64,000 bases of DNA from Cryptomeria japonica. Lineage: Eukaryota > Streptophyta > Pinopsida > Cupressales > Cupressaceae. Below the pieces are notes generated by a model. That model ran no database searches, was not told the origin of the DNA, and saw only the letters and a list, made by a program, of their open reading frames with translations. Numbering within the stretch: the first letter of the stretch is position 1; the number at the start of each line of letters is the position of its first letter. The stretch covers positions 288,981,957 through 289,045,956 of the forward strand of contig NC_081410.1 in NCBI RefSeq assembly GCF_030272615.1, read 5' to 3'. Both the position numbers and the translations under genes were made by a program. Shown here in pieces: positions 59,375 through 64,000 of this stretch.

Positions 59375-60090
59375 TCAAATGACTATCTTAGGTTCCTTTT
59401 GCAACAAATGTGGTTTGCCATGTGATTTTGGAGATATTGGTAAATTCCCAATGAGGAATGTTTGAGCCATTGAATACTCTCCGCATCCTTGGTCCTGTAT
59501 CTTCAATTTTCCTTTGACAACATCTAACAACTTATTAGGATCCACATAATAATGTGAGTGGGCCTCTCTATTGACTGGGACTTGTTGCTGCGGGGAATTC
59601 TTTAGATTAGCACAAAATTGAAATGGATTATGATCTCTTGGAATTGTTATCTCAGTCCCATTGTAAGGATATTTTAAACACTGATGATAAGTAGATGGAA
59701 CTGCTTTCATTGGATGGATCCACAGATGACCAAGAATCATATTGTAAGGGAGATTGAGGTCTAGGACCTACAGGAAAGTGTTTTCTATCACTGGACCTAC
59801 TCTGATTGGCAATGAAATTACCCCTTTACATGGGCGCTCAACATCATCATATGCTTTGATTGTTATTCTTTTGGAAGAATCAATGTCATTTTCTGTATAA
59901 CCAAGACCAATGACTACTCTCAAGGTACAGATGTTAAGACCTGCTCTGCCATCTATCAAGACTCGTCGAATCTTGCAATTATGGACAAAGACTTCAAGAT
60001 GTAAAGGATCATTATGAGGGAGCTTATCAGGGGAAATATCATTATTAGAAAAGGCAATGTGTTGGGAAAAAGTGAGATGTCCAATTCGGG
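59375..60090 (-). pseudogene. TAT aspartic protease region
   Basis: Cuts the polyprotein into mature parts. RRVLIDGRAGLNICTLRVV (about 59960-59905) carries the D-x-G-A-GLN-C active site, here with Arg after the Gly. ERPCKGVISLPIRVGPV and, after a stop near 59768, NLPYNMILGHLWIHPMKAVP (G-R replaced by G-H) close the fold. The upstream stop near 60098 separates it from gag. The order and motifs match the gag-protease remnant at 6.3-7.4 kb. Confidence 0.88.
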
Positions 60091-60097
60091 CTTGAAA

Positions 60098-61640
60098 CTA
60101 GTCAAAATCAATGTTTGTCGGGATGGTGGACTCAGTTAAAGCTTTATCTAGGACTGCGCGATGCATAGGGGACATTTTCAACAACTCAAGAATTGATATT
60201 TGTGTAGGTGTCTTTCCCAGATGATCTAGGAGATTATACTGACTCGTAGGAGTTGATTTGGGAGGAATTGCAGGAGCTCCTTTCAGGACTATTTTAGATC
60301 GACAAGTGGTGACTATGCAAGAAGGACCTTGTCCCTTTATTCTTATGGTAGAAACATACTCATTTGATGCTCGAAAACAATTGATGACATTGTTATAACC
60401 AGTATTTGCATAATTAAGATTCATTGTTTGGGTAGAGTTTGAAGAAGATGCTTTGCCCTTGTCATGATCAAGCAAAGGAGTTTTGAAAATTGTATGATCA
60501 GTGTTAGAGGTCACACTAGGTGGGTCTACCTCAATCACTCCTTGATCTAACAAGTCTTGAATCATATGTTTCAATTGAAAACACGATGCGGTTTTATGTC
60601 CTTTTGACTGATGGTATTCACAATATGCATTATCATTCCACCAATGCAGCTTTACCAATGGTTCATCCTTGACATCTGGTAACTTCATAAAATTTGCTTG
60701 TATCAATTGTTTCATTACTAATTCAATAGGATCTCCCAATGGTGTAAACTATCGAGGAGGCCCATCCCTTGATCTGAAAGGTTTTCGTTGTTGGTTTTGT
60801 TGCTGAACTTGTTGTTGATTATACTGTTGGTATTGCGGCTGTTGAATAACATTGCTTGCTTGTGTTTGATTTTGTTGCATAGTCGACATATTAGGAGCAC
60901 TCAATTTCTTTATTGCGAACTTGGGTTGATTTGCATTCACTACTCTTGCGTTGACAACTCCATCATTAGTGACATTCTTGTTTTTGTACCAAAATCTATT
61001 TTTGTCCCCTAAATTGTTTGTGTTGTCACTGTCTTTGTTGAGCTTAATGAGTCCCTGAGCTACAAGAGAATTTTCAATTTTCATCCCTTTCTTAATGAGC
61101 TTCTCAATGATACTAGGAATTTTCAATTTGAGCTCATACATCATTTCTGGGACCAAATTTTGAATAAATAAGTTCACTTGTTGTTCTTCAGGTATATCTA
61201 GGGAAGAACGACTATACAAGCTTCACCATCTTTGTAACAAAGTCACTAATGGTTCACCTTGCTTTTGCTTTGTGTTGCATAAATCTGACATGGTCACTTC
61301 ATTGTCAATGTTGAATGCGAAGTGGGATATAAACTTTTGAGCCAATTTTGGCCATGTCTTTATGTTCCTTGGCAAATGCGAATACCAATCCATGGCTTGT
61401 CCTATGAGACTTCATGCAAATAAGCGCATCAAATATGTTTCCTCATAGCTCACTTTAGTACATGCTGCAAAAAATGCTCGAATATGGTCTTTTAGATTGC
61501 CTTTCCCTTTATATTTCTCAAAATTAGGTGCCTCAAAATGCTTAGGAAAGGGAGGCATGTACAAGCTCTTGTCAAATGGATTAGGACATTAATCTTGATC
61601 TATGTATAATTTCTTTTTCCCTTTGGTTTGCAATGCATTG
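60098..61640 (-). pseudogene. TAT gag core and zinc knuckle
   Basis: Gag forms the particle and binds RNA. The Retrotrans_gag core is at about 61560-61220 (HIRAFFAACTKVSYEETYLM and AMDWYSHLPRNIKTWPKLAQ), with a stop inside and one at about 61222. The block 61219-60749 (IPEEQQVNLFIQNLVPEMMY) ends in a Gln-rich tract. A zinc-binding segment CEYHQSKGHKTASC (about 60620) is followed by LKHMIQDLLDQG, the usual gypsy gag end. The block YNLLDHLGKTPTQISI leads to protease. Confidence 0.92.
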
Positions 61641-63304
61641 ATTTGTCATTGCAACTTCTCAAGCTATTGTGCAATTGTGTCAGATAGCGAAGATTTTGGA
61701 AGTTCATCATTCATTCTTGGGTGTACTCTTTGTCGATACATCATGCTCTCCATTAGCTGTTGATGCTCTAAAATTGTTGTCTTTGGTGTCTCTGGCATAT
61801 AAAGTTCTTGATACAACTCTTGTTGCTGTGGTAGTGCCATGCCTTGACATTGACCCTTTTGTTGTGCTTCTTGTGATGGGATCATCATTTGTAGCCTTGG
61901 TTGATATTGCAATTGAGGGTGTTGTTGATATTGCATGGACATTAGTTGTGGTTGTGATGTATGATAACTTGTTTTTCCTAGTACCTATTGAGGCACATGT
62001 TGTTGTTGATGCCGACGAATCAAAATTTGCTGACTTTGTGCCAATTGTTGTTGTCCTGATGTAAATCCCATCATTTGCAAAAAACTTTGTTTGGGAGGTT
62101 TCTATTGTTTCTCCTTTAGATGGGGTATGGTACTTGCATTGACTTGTTGTGTTGTTTGTCCAATCCATTGTGGTGGTTGCAAGTTTGAATTGACTTGTAA
62201 TGGTGTAGAAGACGCTGCAACTTGTTGTTGTTGTGCATTGCTTGTTTGTGCATTCGATTGTGCCTTTTGTGCATTCCTCAATTGTTGCAACACTTGTTGT
62301 TGGTGCACACCACTATTTGTGGCTCTTTGTGTTGCCACTATTAAAGGATTTGTCACAATATTTTGTATAATGGGTACTTGAGTATTTGGCAACCATATTG
62401 AACTTGATGGGACATATGAACTTTGTTGCATTGTAGAATTGTTTTGAACATTTGTAAGATCAGGCATTCCAATCATAAAGCTTTCTTGCATCTTAGATTT
62501 GGATCCACTTTTAGGTATTCAAGGAATCACTTCTTGTTGAGGGACACCTATCAACATTTGTGTGGCCATCATTTGATCTTGTGTTAAAGGTGTTGCATTA
62601 AACAATGAATTGTTTATTGTTTTGAATGTTGACTTTTGTGGAATAGTCACTGTCAAAGTTTTTGAAGCACACTTACTCAACAACGTGTGTTGAGGTTCTT
62701 GTTGCACATTTTCTTCATTTGGATGTGGAGAGAAACTTAACAGATCACTGCCTTGTTGTTTTTGCACATTAGTTTTCTCATTTGAGGAGGTCACATTACT
62801 CATCATATCAAGATATTTTTGTGGAAACATCTTAAAGACCTTGTTGAAGAATTTATCGATCCTTTTTGTCAACTTCGGATCTTTAAGGAGCATATCAACA
62901 TCATCGGAAGTATCAGAATATGATGAAGAATCTAGTAAAACATTTGGATTTATTTCTTGTTGAATGCCTTGATCTAAATCAAATCCTTGTGAAAGAGTTT
63001 GTTTCTCATGTAATGTTTGAGTTTGAATTTCATGTTGCAGGTTCAGTTGATTCCAGTCAAAAGGTACATTTTCCCCTTGCGTTGGTGGAACACTCCCATA
63101 TCCTAGTTTCATGAGTACAAACACTGGCTCATATAATGGAGGTGGTCCAAGTTGAACCATTCCATATTGTGGTAATGATGTGTTTGACGAACCTTCAATT
63201 TGTAATGTTTGACTAGGTTGAAACTATGAGTTTGATACGTTGTCAATGGGTTGATATGTTGGTTCGCCCATCTTCTTAGATTTTGACCTTGTTTCAATAG
63301 GCAT
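61641..63304 (-). pseudogene. Gln-rich N-terminal extension of TAT gag
   Basis: Starts at ATG 63304 (MPIETRSKSKKMGEPTYQP), followed by a stop near 63228. Three long open segments follow (63160-62519, 62491-62102 and 61942-61664), separated by single stops. They are rich in Gln, Asn, Ser and Thr with Q-runs and look disordered. DDVDMLLKDPKLTKRIDKFF is the most structured piece. The Gln-rich front is an extra region ahead of the gag core. No function can be assigned. Confidence 0.75.
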
Positions 63305-64000
63305 GTCACTATGCAAATGCAATATTTTTGGGATTTTTTTGATTTTAAAAGGATGATGTATGATATGCAACTAATTGCAACCTAAATAGATGAAAATGCA
63401 ATCTATGGCAAGAATGCAACCTATGTTTTTGTTGTTTTTCAAGATTTGGACAAACTTTTTGGAATGCAAACCTAAAGACTCAACCTTGGGAAGTTGAAAT
63501 GAAGCCAAGACCTTAAAGGACAAAGGACCAAATGACAATAGGACAAATTGACAATGTCTCATGTATATGCTTGGATACTAAGCTAGGTTTGACAAAAATG
63601 ATATTAATGAAAGGACAAATTTTTAGACAAGGTCAAGACTCCCTAACAACAACTTAGGGTATCATCCAAAGTTTTGATTTTTCAAGTTTGACAAACCAAA
63701 TTTTTGAGACTAAATGCAAGAAGGCAATGATTATGACAATGACTTAGGATATGACATGAAAATGATCTAAGGATATGATATGACAAGATGAAGCCAAGAC
63801 AAGATGACAATACAATGATAAGGATATGCGAAGACCAATGACTTGGAATATGCAAAATGCAACCTAGGCAAGACCTAATTTTAGCATGACAAGGATAATG
63901 CATGAATGTCACCTAAATGGAAATCTAGATTGGATATGACAATGAGATGCAAACTTAGGGAAATGATTTTGAACCTAAGTGCAAAATGAGGACGCTTGCA
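63305..64000 (-). other. 5' untranslated leader of the TAT element
   Basis: No ORF. Dense short words such as gacaag, atgaca, aaggatatg and gcaacctag occur throughout. They resemble the gacaag words of the LTR at 50.6-51.0 kb. No LTR end or primer site is seen, so the 5' LTR is beyond the window. Confidence 0.55.

Larger units (their letters stand above)
49702..64000 (-). mobile_element. TAT-lineage Ty3/gypsy element (at least 14.3 kb, runs off the window)
   Basis: Reading on minus from the right edge: untranslated leader, gag with Gln-rich front (63304-60098), protease (about 60090-59768), G-patch-like segment (about 59105-59270), RT (58421-57453), RNase H and a second RNase H (57395-56600), integrase C-terminal part (56580-55919), spacer, an antisense plant mobile domain gene (52141-54060), PPT (51306-51289) and 3' LTR (51288-49702). 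The second RNase H and an antisense gene between pol and the LTR are hallmarks of the TAT clade. The 5' LTR lies beyond 64000. Confidence 0.9.

Noticed and set aside
61669-62381. Plus-strand frames rich in Val, Cys and Leu
   Set aside because: Antisense shadows of the Gln-rich gag segment; CAA/CAG runs read backwards as Leu/Val/Cys codons.
1-64000. CRISPR arrays, rRNA or tRNA genes, bacterial-type operons
   Set aside because: No array of spaced direct repeats, no RNA gene signature, and content typical of a plant nuclear genome. The TGGTATCAGAGC sites are retrotransposon primer sites, not tRNA genes.

Overview
The window is plant nuclear DNA made almost wholly of nested, mostly decayed LTR retrotransposons. 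I found no host gene, tRNA, rRNA or CRISPR array. Plant-type Ty1/copia elements (Tork-like and Sirevirus-like, primed by initiator-Met tRNA), Ty3/gypsy elements of the TAT lineage with a second RNase H, AT-rich composition and deep nesting all point to a seed plant with a large genome. A gymnosperm is plausible, but the sequence alone does not fix the species.

Layout. 1-2476: 3' end of a Sirevirus-like element on +, with a broken ORF, polypurine tract (PPT) and LTR. 2.5-6.2 kb: decayed DNA. 6.3-14.5 kb: gag-protease remnant of a TAT-like element (+), split by a nearly complete Tork-like copia element (7459-12474, minus, target-site duplication (TSD) ATTGA). 14.5-16.47 kb: probable gypsy LTR/leader and the start of an ORF. 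That ORF is cut by a Sirevirus-like deletion derivative (16468-29097, minus, TSD ATTAT), whose 5' LTR is itself cut by an 8.0-kb non-autonomous Sirevirus-like element (20278-28276, minus). The inner element has no pol; it carries a zinc-knuckle gag remnant and a broken ORF of about 1,100 codons. 29.4-30.2 kb: solo LTR. 30.4-35.7 kb: a decayed minus-strand ORF, interrupted by two more solo LTRs (31059-32207 and 34302-35421). 37.3-40.4 kb: gypsy PPT/LTR followed by an integrase remnant (+). 40361-49346: a tandem LTR-gag/PR-LTR-gag/PR-LTR array of a small gypsy-like element without reverse transcriptase. 49702 to the window end: a TAT-lineage gypsy element on minus, at least 14.3 kb long. Its gag-PR-(G-patch)-RT-RH-aRH-INT is followed by a plant mobile domain (PMD) gene in antisense, then PPT and 3' LTR.

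The main biological theme is extra ORFs carried by retrotransposons. There are a sense-strand ORF just upstream of the 3' LTR in two Sirevirus-like elements, an antisense PMD gene between pol and the 3' LTR of the TAT element, and a second antisense ORF in the same position relative to another gypsy PPT/LTR. All coding regions carry stops or frameshifts, so the window looks like a graveyard. The copia element at 7.5-12.5 kb is the best preserved, with three in-frame stops.
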